Shown here in pieces: positions 39,401-52,765 of a stretch of 64,000 nucleotides of DNA. Source of the DNA: Brugia malayi (lineage: Eukaryota > Nematoda > Chromadorea > Rhabditida > Onchocercidae); assembly GCF_000002995.4 (NCBI RefSeq), contig NW_025062478.1, positions 3,696,001 to 3,760,000 of the forward strand, read 5' to 3'. Within the stretch, counting starts at the first letter, position 1. Every line of letters begins with the position of its first letter. The position numbers and the translations under genes are program-made. The notes under the pieces are model-generated. The model was not told the origin of the DNA. It saw only the letters and a program-made list of their open reading frames with translations, and made no database searches.

Positions 39401-42400
39401 GTTTTTTAAAGGAATTCATGGAATGTGACTTAGATTATATGCAACCAGCAGTACAAGAATCCGACTATACGGCAGTTGATCCATGGGAAGAAGATCGAAA
39501 AGAAGCTATGAAGCAACTTTATTCTCATAAATATTCATCAGATCAATCAGAAAAAGTGAATTCAGATGAGAATAAAAATAAATTTATTCCACGTGAATCA
39601 GAAATACGTCGACGTGAACGAGGTTTCATTATTTTCTATAAATTTTACATCAAAATTAAATCTAGAAAAAATATATTTTCAAAAATTATTTATTATTATT
39701 AGAAAGAAAGATAAGAGTTAAATTTATTTATTTTTTAGTTTTTACATTAAAATAAATCTAAAAAATATTTTTTCAAAAAAAAATTTATTATCTAAAAATA
39801 AGATAGAAAGAAAACAAAAACAAAAACTTTTCGTTAAAAACAGAAAAGAAAAAGAAATGAGAAAAAAAAAATATTTATTCTATTTAATTGGCTAAAATTA
39901 TAAGTGATATAAATAATTATTAAAGAAATGATCAATTTCTTTTATCTCAAAATTATATTAATAGAATTTTTTAAGTTTACAAATTCTAATCAAAATTATT
40001 TAAATTTGATTAAAAATGATAGACATAAAATATTTATGTTTTTAAAAAAAAAAAGTTTTTTTTTCGAGAATGATAAAATGAAAATGGAAAGATAAAAAAG
40101 AATAATTTGAACGAAAAGAACAAAAAGGTTTACTTAAACATTTAGCAATTTGTAAAACAAAAAAAAATTTAGATCACAATTAATATGATTGTTTGAAGTG
40201 ATAAATGATAATGATAATTATTTTTTTTAGTGAGAGTAACAACAAAAGAATCTCATAATGATTATCAGTCGATGACGCAAGAAGCAGTGTTAAATGATAA
40301 ACAAATCAGTTAGTTTGACAATATTTCTAAAAATTTTTCTCCTATTTGCTATTAATTTACGATGTCAATTGTTAATCATTTAAAAAAAAAAAGAAACTTT
40401 AATTTTATCTTTTTTTAGCCAAAAATATTTATTTTCAATTTTTATTTCATTTAAGAGATAAAATTCGTTTTTTTTTCAAAGAAAAAATTTTTTAAACTAT
40501 TTTAATTATTAATTTTATGCTATTAATTTATAAATTAAATAATAAGAGAATAAAACAGAGAGATTAATTTATTTATTTATAGTCAGTTTAATTTATTAAT
40601 TCAAATACGAAATGATTTGAATTGTGTATTTTAGAATTTTAGTATGGCAACAAATTAATTATTGTTGTTTTGTTTAGCTTTTTTCATTAATTTGTCTTTT
40701 TGGTTCTTTTATTAAAAATTTGATCAGTTTTTCAAGCCATAATTTTGATTACAAACTTAAATTTCTTAAAAAATTAAAAATTAAAATGAAAAATTTTGTC
40801 TATTTCAATTAATTATTTTATTAACTATTCGCAAATGTTTGCTTTTCCAATTTAGTAAAACAATAACAAATAGCAGTAACAGAAAAATTAAACAAATTTG
40901 AACGCAAATGCATAAACAATGTAAATAAATTAATGAATTTAAAAAAAAGAAAATAAATAAATTTTCCTACAAATTTCAGCATCAACATTAGCTACTACTC
41001 GAGATTTCAATACTAAAACAATAGGACAATCATTATCACCATCATTATCAAATGCTATAATTACCACTGATATGCCATTATCATCTAATACTAATAAACA
41101 ACAACAACAAAAGCAACATCCTTCTGAATCACTTGATCAAATACCTGTACCAGCATCGATCAGACGACAATCACCAGTTGCATCTGAGTCATCACTTATG
41201 CAATCAGTCCATCGGTCACCGCAAATTTCACATTTGTCGGATGGATCAAAATCAGCACAATTTGATCAGAATGAACGATCAGTGCTTTTTACAGCAACAG
41301 AACGAATTTTAATTGATGAACATGAAAATGAACCAATTTTATCAGTTAATGATAATGAAATGAACACAGCAGCAATACCATCAAAAGTTTTAGTATGGAT
41401 GCCACCTGGTATTACTACATGGATTTCACATGAGACAACCAATGCTAATGATAACTTTCCTAATATTATCACAACAACAACAACAACTAGTAATAATTTA
41501 TTAAATTCGATTAAATCTAAAACATTTATATCAGAAATGAATAAAATATCATCATTATCAACAACAATACCAATAACAACAACGAATACAATGAAAATGT
41601 CAAAAGTTGAAGCGAAAATTCCATCAAATTATCATTCGTCCATATCAATACCAATTGCTAAAGCATTAACACCAATTGATAAGAGCGAAGCAATGATACG
41701 TCGTAATGAATTTACTGATGATAAAACACAATCTGCATTTCCGGAATCGAATACGTTAAGATTAAAAAGTTTAAAAATTCACTCAAATCCTGTAAATATC
41801 AAACCAAAAATTTCCAATTATGGAATATCATTAAAGAAATTCGACCAACTGTAAGTTAATTTTTTCATTATTTACTTTTATTAAATTAATATTTTAATTA
41901 TCACGATGAAATAGTATAATTAATTATTAGTATTTTTATTTATCTAAGTAATATATATATATCCATTTTCCTAATTCTTTATTTTTTGGATTTTACTTTT
42001 GTTTTATTTTTATTTAAAATGATGTATATTTAAATATTCATTTTTAAAAAAAATTTTTTTGTTTGTTTTATTTTGCTTTTATTTGTTATCATTTTTGTTA
42101 TAAAAAATAAAAAAAAATGTTCACAAAAATAAAAAAAAAATTTTTTTTTTCGAAAATACGAACAAAAAAAAAAAATTGTTTAAATTGTTTGTTTAAAAAT
42201 TGTTTTAAAAAAATAAAAAATCAAATAATTCATCAAAGAAACATGAAATAGAGAAGAAGATCAACAAGGATTATCATCATTTGATATTCTACCTGAACAT
42301 GTTATCACTGATAATAACAATTTGAAATATGCGCCACGTAAAATATCAGACGCATTAGCATCAGCATCAAAAACATACGTTGCCGATCAATCACGCAAAA

Positions 42401-45400
42401 TATTACAAAATGGTAATTTTCATCAGGTAAATCACTCTTATCATTTATTATCTTATCATTTTTTTTTTTTGAATTACTATAAAATGTAAATATAATTATT
42501 ACTTTTTCATTTCTAAAATTTTGATTCCTATTTTTGAAATAATTTTCAATTTCTTGGATGAATGTATGAATAAAAATGATATATGAACTTTTTTTTTCTT
42601 TTATAATAATTGTTACAAAATTTCAAAGACATAATTTGAGTTTAATTATTATATATTAAATATTTAAAGTTTAATAGTTAAATTATTTAAAATATTGCAG
42701 TACTAAATTTCATGTTTAAACAACTATTTTTAGTAAAAATTTATGAAAGGAAATCAAAATTTAATTTGTTGAAGAGATAAGCAATTATTCAATGATTTCT
42801 TTTTTCAAGACATTATAATATCAAATACAAGTATTGCAGTATTGAATTCCGATTAAGTTAATAAATAAACTATTAGCATTGTTGTTGCATGCGTAAATTT
42901 TTTTTTTTAAAACTTCATTTTTTTGGTGAAAAATTTTTTTAAAAAATTTTTAAAAATATGGTATACAAAAATGAAAATATTTTGTGATAGGCAAGTGATA
43001 ATGATAGAGCTGCTGCTGATAAAGCATTGGATTTATTATTGAAAGCGATGTCCTCTGATGACGATGATGATGATGGAAATAATAATGATAATATCGATCA
43101 ACCGACAAAGAAATCATTACCTAATAAAGTTACTAGTTATCCAATAATTAAGTAATTTTCGAATATTAATATTTCTTCGAATTATTTATATTTGAATATT
43201 CAAACTCAAAATTAAAAGAGGAAAAGGTATAAATAATAATTGCAGTATTGATTAGAAATAGAAATTTTAATTTGTATATTTAGCAATATTTATACTTAAT
43301 TAAATCTATCATATTCTATGGTACTATTTTATCATAGTTAATCATATTATTATCAGCAATATTATCTAAAAATAATGAGAATTGAACAATGATAACAATT
43401 ACACCGATATTATTGTATTTTCATTTTTGATACAAATTATCATTTCACATTCTTCCATAATTTAGTTTTAGCATAGCAAATTTTGCTATTTAATCAAAAG
43501 TAATTGTTAATTTGCATATGATTAAATTTCAAAATTCTAACGTTTAATAATTATTACTGCAATATTTATCAATGCTATTATTATTATTACTATTACTACT
43601 ACTATTATTATTGGGAAATTATCACTGTTATTATTATTGGCATTATTACTATCCATATGATTATTACTAATATTATTGTTATTATTACTATTATCGTTAT
43701 CATTGCTTTCATTATTATTGTTTATTATTATTTCTGCTATAATTACTTTTACTTTATTCAGAATGTAAAAATATTTCTCACTTACTACAGCATTATATTA
43801 CTTACTTTTGTACACTGATTATTAGCTTTGAAGTAATCCATCCTTTAATATAAAGTTTCTGGAAGAAATTAAATTAATTTAGTGAAATTATAAATTAATT
43901 TAATAAGATATAAGTGCTGAAAAATTATATAATATCAATTATTAGCTTCATTTCAATTCTTCCTTTTTTCTTTCTTTCTTTCTTCCTTTTTTTGTTTTTG
44001 TTTTTATTTCAGAATTTATACGTTAAGGAATCAAGCAATACTGAAATAGAATTGGAGGAAATAAACAAAAATGTGGAAAGCTCAAAAAGTTTGAAAAAAA
44101 CTACCGAAGTAATGGAAAATTGAATAAATTAATGTTTATGCATTTCACTGACTAATAAATGTTTCACAAAAATGTAATATTGATGAAAAATATAAAAATA
44201 TATTCTTTTTTTATTTGTCAATCATTCTTTTTTCACAAATATTTGCAATTTTTTTTTTTTTTGCAAATTCGAAAAACGAATGTTTAAACAAAAGTTATTT
44301 TGAAAATTAAAATTAAAAATAAAAAAAAAAAAAAAAAAACATAAATAAAATTAAATTATAGGAGTTAAATAAGGAAAATAATAATAAAATGGAATCACAC
44401 TGGAAAGCGATGAATCTGAATTTAGTACCCAGAGGACCATTAACGTCAACTTTTACGCCGACAACAGCGCCTACGGTTATTGATCAATCTCGAATATTTT
44501 TAGTTTCAATGAATGAAAATGCTAGTTAGTTTCTAAATATTTTTAATTTAAAATTATTGATTTTTTTTGTCTGATATATGTTTTTGAATGTTTTATGCTA
44601 AAATGTTTGAGATTCATTATAATTTAACATTTTGCATAATAAACAAATGATTGCTTACAAATACATTTGGGAAAATTCAAATTAACCCAAAGGAATAAAT
44701 GAAATGAATAAAGTTTATTCATCTATTCATTGAATAATTTTAACATTTGATAAGCTGCTAAATATACTGATATCACAAGAAAAAATCAAAATTCGATTAT
44801 TTCATTCATAAATGACAACAAAACATTAAAATGTCAACAATTAAACTAATGCAAATTTTATGTCAACAATAATTTTATTTCTTAAAATTTTCAAATCATA
44901 TATTTTTTATCATATTTCATATTTTTTTTTATTTATATGATTTTATCTATATATTTTTCATAATATGATTAGGAGTAATATGTTATAATAAGGTATTTAA
45001 TGTTAATATTAACAGTAGGTTAATAATAAGATGATAATAACAAGTATTAACAACAATGATAGAAATAGCTTATATAAATATCAAATAATTTAAATATCAT
45101 GCAATTCGTATTTTTGAAAAAATAAATTTTTTTCTTTTTTAAAAATAAATAAATGTTTTTTCTTATTTTTCAGCGCAATAAAATAATTAAATTTCATATT
45201 TTTTTTTTCCTTTTGTTTTTATGTGTTTGTTTGTTTGTTTTTTTAATTAAAATTTATTTTTTCCAAATTTTTTAGCATCAAATTGGTCAGAATGGACAAA
45301 TTGGCAACGATGTTTTTGTGGAAAACAAATTCGTACACGAGTATGTCACTATGAAACGTCATTTCTTGTAAAAGGATGTCAAGGAAAAAGTTATGAATCA

Positions 45401-45631
45401 CGTGAATGCTATGAACGTGATCATTGTCCAACGACAATAGCGCCAGTACCAACTCGAGCATCATTCATTTCAACAAATATTGAATCAAAAATTAGAAAAT
45501 CACCCTTACATCAACCACTTTCCACTGCTACTGCACAAAAAACTACTGATTTGAAGGAAAGATATTTTTCAACATATAATATAAGCAGTAATATTGGTCA
45601 AATGATTGCTGAAAATGATAAATTACGATGA
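36462..45631 (+). CDS. Secreted TSP1-domain protein with mucin-like Ser/Thr-rich region, downstream unit, 11 exons
   Basis: Proposed exons 36462-36519, 37794-37907, 39085-39200, 39412-39622, 40231-40308, 40980-41850, 42252-42426, 42991-43128, 44013-44108, 44362-44524, 45276-45631: 791 aa, all phases consistent. Exon 1 encodes a strong signal peptide (MISFLIKQLLLLTLLSLAK). Exons 39085/39412 form a TSP1 repeat (WASWSAWSFC, RVRVRAC, then C in EFMEC) followed by an acidic/basic linker ending RRRER. Exon 40980 is about 290 residues of Ser/Thr/Ile/Pro-rich, cysteine-poor sequence with a Gln run. Later exons include six consecutive Asp. The last exon is a canonical six-cysteine TSP1 (NWSEWTNWQRC, GKQIRTRVC, GC, EC, HC). 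Weak points are the donor at 43129 (GTTACT; a stop lies 24 nt beyond) and the acceptor GAAATAG at 42251. Likely an extracellular-matrix or adhesion protein. Confidence 0.65.
36672..36831. repeat. 30-bp tandem repeat with alternating (60-bp) variants
   Basis: About five copies of a 30-bp unit containing TTATAAAATTTTATATCATA. Successive copies alternate between TCATTTTGTA and TCATTTTTTA, giving a 60-bp higher-order period. It lies in the first intron of the downstream TSP1 unit. Confidence 0.9.
38335..38579. repeat. CA/CG/TA dinucleotide stretch flanked by ~37-bp imperfect direct repeats
   Basis: An alternating purine-pyrimidine block (ACACACGTACGTACGTAG, GTACACGCACACCACACA) spans about 38371-38480. 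It is followed by TATGCCAAAAATAGTGG-type sequence. Flanking copies at 38335-38372 and 38543-38579 share TTTTTAGCAACAAA and TTGCATTGATG. Could be a decayed mobile element or a local duplication. Confidence 0.6.
43556..43740. repeat. ATT/ACT trinucleotide microsatellite in intron
   Basis: Imperfect TTATTATTACTATTACTACT-type triplets in the intron between 43129 and 44012 of the TSP1 gene. No coding potential. Confidence 0.85.
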
Positions 45632-46050
45632 TATCATTTTTAGATATTAAATTAAATTTTAACATTTAAAGTTTAAACTTATCAGGATATCATAATATAT
45701 CAGGATAACCATATTAAAGCATCATTTTGATTGAAATTATCAGGATTATCATACACTGCTATTATTTTGTCAAGATTGTTACATATGTAATTTCACTAAA
45801 TTTGCTTATCACTTCATCATGAAGCATTTGAGTTAAATTTTATCAATGCATTAATCAGACAATGGTAAAAAAGACATAATGAGCAAAATTGTACCATTAA
45901 AAAAGTATTACTGATAAGTAATTCTGTAAATAATGAAGTAAATGAAAACAAACAAATTATTCGAGTATTTTTTTTTCTTCTCTTATTAGGTATTTTCGAA
46001 TGATAAATGTATGTTGTTTATGATAATTGCATTTTTTACGATTTAATGGA

Positions 46051-46056
46051 AATAAA
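46051..46056 (+). terminator. Candidate polyadenylation signal for the TSP1 gene
   Basis: AATAAA occurs about 420 nt after the TGA at 45629-45631, in the convergent space between this gene and the minus-strand gene ending at 46555. Chance occurrence is likely enough to keep confidence low. Confidence 0.3.
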
Positions 46057-46538
46057 GAAGTATGAAATTTGATGATAATTTCAAAATGAAGCAAACCCTA
46101 ATTTTACTTTAACCATTCTTATCAAAGATTTATTTCCATCCAAAATTTCAATTTTAGAATCATGAAATAGAGGAAGTTATCATTTTGTATTCAGGAAAAT
46201 TTTTTTTCTTTTTATGTTCATTTATTTATTATTTTGAAAAAATAAAAACAAAAATAAATGTGAACATTTTAAATTAATGCAATTCCTCTTTCCCTTGTCT
46301 TTTCCTCTTTGTTTTTTTTTTATTATTTTTTTCTATCATATAAAATTTGTTCTTTTTTTGCACTGCAAATATGTTTATAAATCCATATCGGATTTGAAAT
46401 ATTAAAAAAGTGATAAAAATGAAGAATTTATATCCATTATCAGAATTTATGCAAATCAATTTGTATTTTTTATCATTTATATCATTCTCTCTTTGTAAAT
46501 TACCAGTAATATAAATTTTATTTCATATTTTAGCAATA

Positions 46539-46544
46539 TTTATT
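46539..46544 (-). terminator. Candidate polyadenylation signal for the 156-aa gene
   Basis: Minus-strand AATAAA begins 11 nt after the TAA stop at 46555-46557. A very short 3' UTR is normal in nematodes. Confidence 0.4.
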
Positions 46545-46554
46545 CGCAAAATAT

Positions 46555-49500
46555 TTACAACATTTTCTCATCACTTTTCCGTGTTCCATTAGTAGTATTA
46601 CCTATTGTCATACTTGTCATTTGGGCAATCCGATCGTATTCATGACATTTCTTTTCCAGTTCCGTTGCAACAAATCGAAATTCAAAATCAATCGCTGATT
46701 TAGTCAATGGATTACCTTGATCGGGTGATGAAGAATCACTAAAAGTAGAACTAAAAGTTAGCAACTTAGCTACTACCAGTTTCAAAATATTGATTGTATT
46801 GAAATTCTATTACTTTAAAAAAATATGAAATTGTTTCCTTTCTTTCTCTTTCCTTCTCCCTCATCTATTCATTCATTTTCCTATATAAATTTCATATGGA
46901 ATGAAAATTTCATCAAGCAAAATTTCATCTCCATTTATTTCTTTCCTCATTTGGATTTATTATGCTCAAATTTAAAATTTATGCTTAAAAAATTTTTTAG
47001 GAGAAAGAAAAAAAGGACAAAAAAGGAGATAAAATAAATGCTTTGATATATGCTACTATAATATTTCAAAATATTTTTACTGTGAAAACAAAATAAAAAA
47101 AATTTTTTTAGCTTTTTACTAATATACTTTTCTTCTTTTCTTTTTTATTTCATGCAACAAAAAACATAAAAATAAAAAAAATTTTTGTGCAAAGATTTTA
47201 ATTATGATTAGCCATTAAGTGCTTATTCTAATTTATTACAATTGCTTATCCCAAAAATAAAATGACGAAAAAGAAGAAAAAAAAAATATTAGTTTCATTT
47301 TTTTCAGTCATCACTAAACAAAATATACCATTCTCATTTTATTTTTATCATTTACCAATGATAAATACAGAATGTGGTTACGATACCAAATTACGGTAGC
47401 AAAAAGTAAAATGAAGTTACCGTATCCAAACAAGATTACGATACCGAAAATAAAAAGTACAATGAGAAGCAGAAGAGTGAATTTTTAATAAATTTCACCG
47501 AGAATATGCCAACTAACTATTCGATATTTCTCTTTTTTTACATATCTTATTTTCATTGTTGTATTTATTTTAATTAATATATTTACTACTGCTATTTAAT
47601 AAATCAATTACAACTTTATCAAATTGCTGCATACGGTGCTATTATTTGAAGCTATTAATAAGTAGAATAAAGTAGTATAACTTCACCAAATATACGTAAT
47701 TCAGATATGAAAGAATTGAACGAATAATAATAAAGCTAAACATTTTACTGTAAGTTACAGTACACCCTTGTTCACTGTATTACAGTATACCATTGTTTTA
47801 GGAAAAAACGACTAACATATATGAAATGGCAGATGTCCTAGTAGAATTTGTTTTGTCGCAATTTAACTCCATGTTATTATCATCAATCATTCTGGTATTT
47901 GGTGGTATATTTGGTTTCGAAATACAAAATTGCTTAAAAAAAAAAAAAAAAAATTAGTAGAGAAATTATTTTGATCAATTACAGATCATTTTTTGTATAA
48001 ATAATTAATTGAAAGTTTTAATTACAATTAATTAGTATAATAGAATTAAAATATGAATGTTATATGCGATTATTCATAAGATGCATTAGCACTTAGTATT
48101 TGCAATATTTCAAAACTTTGCTAAATCTTATTCTATTTCTTAAAATTGCTTTCATTATTTATTTTTATAAGAATAATTTTTTCTTCTAATTTTTATTTAA
48201 TATATGCTTTGAGAAAGCAAAAAATAAAATATAAATAAAAATAACACAAAAAATTTTTTTCATTTTTTTTATTATTTTCTAATTTTTTTTATTGAATACT
48301 GAAAAATTGATAATAAATAACCTTACTTGCTTTTTAAATAGCCTGAATAAATAACAAATTATGAATAAATAAAGTGAAGTTTTAAGTAATGCATAAGAAT
48401 ATAATAATTTAGAATATGGATTATCAGCTGTGATCGGCAGAAAATTTAAAGAAATTTAAATTAGAAATGAAAAATACACATATGTATGAATTGTTTAAAT
48501 TAATTCACATATGAGTTAATTCATATATTATTAAAATAAAATATGTGCAAGGAATGTGTTTTCACACTGCCAATTTCAATTCTATTTGAACAGTAATTTT
48601 ATGCAATATTTATTATAATAGTCATTTTCGAGTATTAAAAACAAAATAAAACTATTTTTTCGTAAACAAAATTTTTGAAAAGTTGAGAGGAATTAATAGA
48701 GAATGGATTTAACTTTTGCATTAAAATTACAAATTACTGCATCACACTAGGATAGTAAACAAATAAAATATCTAAATTATAGTTAATGTAAAATTATTAT
48801 CACACTTTTTTGATATAAATAAAAGTTATAAAAAATCACTCAGATCTCGCAGTCATATTCTATAAATTCTTTTCATTAAATTATAAAAATCATAATCATA
48901 AGTTAAATTTTAAACTGTTAATCTTCAGTTTTATTTTTTCCTCTCAAAAATATCAAATTTTATTCTTTAACACTTTTATTTTTTTTCCTTTATTTATTAT
49001 TATCATTTTAAATTAGTTTTCATCAAATAATTTCTTAACTTACACATACATGGTACGCAAATTTTCAATATTTTCATATCAAAAATTTAATTTTTTAATT
49101 TAAATTATTTAAAAAGAATTTTATCCTTTTGCTAAACCTTATTTTGAAAATTAAGCGTCGAAATGAATGCTAATTTGGCGCAATTATCAATAGGGCTTAA
49201 TAGATCATCGTAAGCGGCAACTGTCGCACTTGAATTAATTGCTGGTAAGCGATAACGACGAAGATATGGCGATGGATTATGCACTCCTAAAATATAATCA
49301 TAATTTCATTAAAGGATGAAAAATTTAATAAAAAATTAAATTGCTAGTACTATCAAAAATTGAAATCATAATTTGATTATATAATATGCAAAAATTTTAT
49401 ATAAAAAAATGTATGTTTGAAATTTTAGCCAAAAAAAAAAAATTATTTAAAATGCATAAGTAAGACATTTCTGATTGTAAGCAAAAATGTTATACAAAAA

Positions 49501-50183
49501 AGAAAATTTATGCTTAAAATTTTAGTCAAAAAAAAAAAGAAAACAATTCATAATAATATTAAAATGTTCAGATAGTATTTTTCTTTTTTTTTTCTTGGTT
49601 AATTCAAAATTTTTTGATTTAATTAATTAATTTAAATATAAATAAATGTAAATAAATTAATTTAAAAAATTAATTTTTTAACTTAAAATTTAAAATTACA
49701 AAAATTTTACAATAATTTAGTAAAGATTTTTATCTCAAATATTTTTTTCATATATATTAGTAGTTTTTAAATGTAATGATTATTTTTTTATTAATTATGA
49801 ATTAAAAATTTTAACAGCAAGCAAAAAGTTTTTGTTTTCATTTGCAGTAAATATTAATTAATTATCGGTTTAATCCATTCTAAAAAAATATTTATGAGAA
49901 AAATTCAATATTTTCAAAAATATCTTCGAAAGAAAAGAAAAGAGCAAAAATATATTTATTAAAATTTCTATAACATATAACTAAAATATTAAAATTTCAT
50001 TATAAAATTTTTTTTTTGTTCTTTTTTAAAATAGTTATTTATTATATTTTATATTAAAGTCATATAAAATTCACTCTTCAAGCTCATTATTTTCTTATAA
50101 TAAATATTTTTTCTTTTTGCTTTGAAAATGACAAAAATAAAAGCAAAAAAAGAAACCAATTTTTCCCTTCTTTCTTTCCCTCT

Positions 50184-50215
<32 letters not shown>

Positions 50216-52340
50216 TTGTTAATTTACGTCAATTTTGTTTCATTTGTTCTCACATCGTTTTATGTGATTTGTAAATGATACCAACATACTATTAAATTTC
50301 ATTTTTGTTTTTATTACTTTGTGAATATATCAAATTTTTATAAAAGAAAAAAAAAAATTGAATTTCATCATTTTTATTTTTACTTTTATAACTAAAATAT
50401 AAAAATAGCTAATCAAAAAAAAAAGAAAACAAATTTATACCTATCAAATTTACTTAAAAATATTTCATTTTATATTATACATTCTGATTTTTTTTTTTTT
50501 TTTTTTTGAAATAATTTGTAATTTCTCGACATGCATATAAAAAATAAACAAATAAATTAATTAATGATATAAATAATTATTAAAACTATAAGATGTGCAA
50601 AAGTAATTTAAAATTAAATTTAACAACAACAGAAATCGCAACAGTTTTTTTTTTTTTTTTTGTTTGTATAGCATTTGAATTTATACTTTAAAAATAAACA
50701 ATAACAAAAAAATAAATTAGAAAAAAAAAGTAAATTTATGAAAAAAAAAAATCGAATGATACAGAATTAGTAAAATTAAAAAGATTTGAAATAGAACTGT
50801 AAAATTTGCTAATAAAACTTATCAGCATTAAACAGAAAAAAAAAAAAAAAGAGAAATACCTATAGATTGCAAATAAAAGGAAAAGTATTTATTAATTAAA
50901 AAATTAAATCAATATAATAATAATAATAAAATATTGATAACAGTAATAATAAAGATATTAATAATTAATATTAATAAATAATAATAAGTTGTTGCGATGA
51001 CTACTAATATAATATTTTCAACTTTTCATCCTTCTTTTATAAATAAAAACCTTTTGTCATGCATTTCAAGAAAAAAAAAAAAAAAAACGAAACAAGAAGC
51101 ATTTTATAGAATTTTATAAATTATAAAATATTTATAAATTTTATGAAAATTTTCCAAATGGCAAAAAAAAAGAAGAAAAAACTGACTAATTTCTACTTCC
51201 GTCTTTACCATTTTTCCCCACGGGAAAGGAATGGGAATTATTTTATGATAATAAAATGTGAAGCATAAATGATGCTATGAAACTAATATAATAATCATTC
51301 TTGGGTAAACATTTCAAATTTTTGATCAACATAGGGGTCAGTTCAATATTAACCAAACAATTTCAAATTTTGACCAATCATAGAGGTCATTGAATGTTGA
51401 CCAGCGGATGAAACATTTCAAAGTTAAATTAATATAAATGTTAGTAAATTAATAAATTTTTGAACAAATATTTCGTTAGAGAAATTTGCTTATTGAAAAG
51501 TAATAAAAATTGAAAACAAAATATTGAAATAATGCATCATTTATTGAAAATTCTAGTAAATAATTATGCAAACAATTAGACACTATTTTTTTTTTCAAAC
51601 TCAAACTTTTTCATTCTTAAATTAAAATAATTAATATTAATATTAATACTTTTAAATTGATTTTATTCCTTAATAATGACTTCATTTAATGCATCCGATG
51701 TTGCTAATTATGATTAAAATTATTTTGGTCAGAAAATTTTTAATTAAATTAATCCAAACAATTGCGGCATCATGAAACTTTAAAATTTAATAAATTTTTC
51801 ATAATTGTCATCATACGTCTTTCATGATAAATAATTTTCCACCACATAAAATTATAAGTTAGATAAAAGAAAAAAAAACTTTTTCTCTTTTTTTTAAAGT
51901 AAAGTTTTTTAGCAAAACATTAAAACTTATAATTTCACTTCTATTAAAAGGAAAAGAAGAGAAAACGAAAAATAGAAAAATCATAATAATAACAATTTTT
52001 TAAATGCAAAAAAAAAAAACATTTGCATTTCAATTTATCTTATTGTTTTTGTCTTTGTTTTTAACTTTTTTCATTTATTCCTTTTTTTTTTTTTTATTAT
52101 TTCACTGATATTTTTAATTTTAATTTATAGTATTATTAGAAATTGATTCATTATATTTCATATTCCTTTATTTACTTTGATTTTTTTTTTTAAATCGTAC
52201 AATTAGTTTAATTATATCAAATTTATCACAGATACTTTTATCGATTAAAATCATTCAAATTAAACTTATTGAACTCATTATTAACCTTTAATTAATGAAA
52301 AAAAGTAAACAAACAAACCTGAAATGGGTGTATGTGACAT
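46555..52340 (-). CDS. Unrecognised 156-aa protein, four exons
   Basis: Exons, high to low: 52340-52319, 49286-49138, 47932-47817, 46738-46555. Each join is in phase (1, 0, 2) with GT/AG borders, which is strong support even though no homologue is recognised. The 22-nt first exon encodes MSHTPIS and runs into GVHNPSPYLRRYRLPA in exon 2. The middle is Ser/Thr/Asn-rich (KPNIPPNTRMIDDNN). The end is the most structured-looking part, a likely helix (FEFRFVATELEKKCHEYDRI) followed by a polar tail RKSDEKML. No signal peptide or membrane segment, so probably intracellular. Coding sequence is clearly richer in G+C than the 1-3 kb introns. It converges on the TSP1 locus, with 923 bp between stop codons. 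Confidence 0.65.
49287..52318. other. First intron of the 156-aa gene, no other gene seen
   Basis: About 3 kb of AT-rich sequence with homopolymers and a TC microsatellite at 50170-50215. At 51310-51410 there is an imperfect direct duplication of about 50 bp (ATTTCAAATTTTTGATCAAC and a related copy) of raised G+C that may be a repeat relic. Confidence 0.5.
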
Positions 52341-52563
52341 ATTTCAAACAAAATAACTTTTCATACACTCATACACATATACCTTTCGTTATTCTCTTTT
52401 GATAATATTTCACCAAACGAAATGATATAATCGATTTGTGATTATCACTTCTTATCACAATAATTGATTTGAATAATTGTCCTTATCAGCAATATTCGTT
52501 TCAAAGTCACCGCTTTTTTGATCACAATAGTCAAATATCTGCATTATAGTTCTTATCAAAAAT

Positions 52564-52765
52564 AATCCATTAAAATCACAATTTCTCTTATCACAATAAT
52601 TAGTTAAAATCACAATTTCTCTTATCACAATAATTAGTTAAAATCACAATTTCTCTTATCACAATAATTAGTTAAAATCACAATTTCTCTTATCACAATA
52701 ATTAGTTAAAATCACAATTTCTCTTATCACAATAATTAGTTAAAATCACAATTTCTCTTATCAAT
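52564..52765. repeat. 34-bp tandem repeat, about 6 copies, one TTATCA per unit
   Basis: Near-identical 34-bp units containing AAAATCACAATTTCTCTTAT followed by CACAATAATTAGTT. Located 0.2 kb upstream of the 156-aa gene start. Each unit has the reverse complement of TGATAA. Confidence 0.92.

Noticed and set aside
43153..43155. In-frame TAA as the end of the downstream TSP1 protein
   Set aside because: An in-phase donor at 43129 leads to two further open exons and a canonical TSP1 exon, so read-through splicing is preferred. A short isoform remains possible.
47826..47966. Plus-strand open frame beginning MADVLVEFVLSQFNSMLL
   Set aside because: It is the antisense of exon 3 of the minus-strand 156-aa gene and ends in poly-Lys from a homopolymer. 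The minus-strand reading has matching splice phases on both sides.
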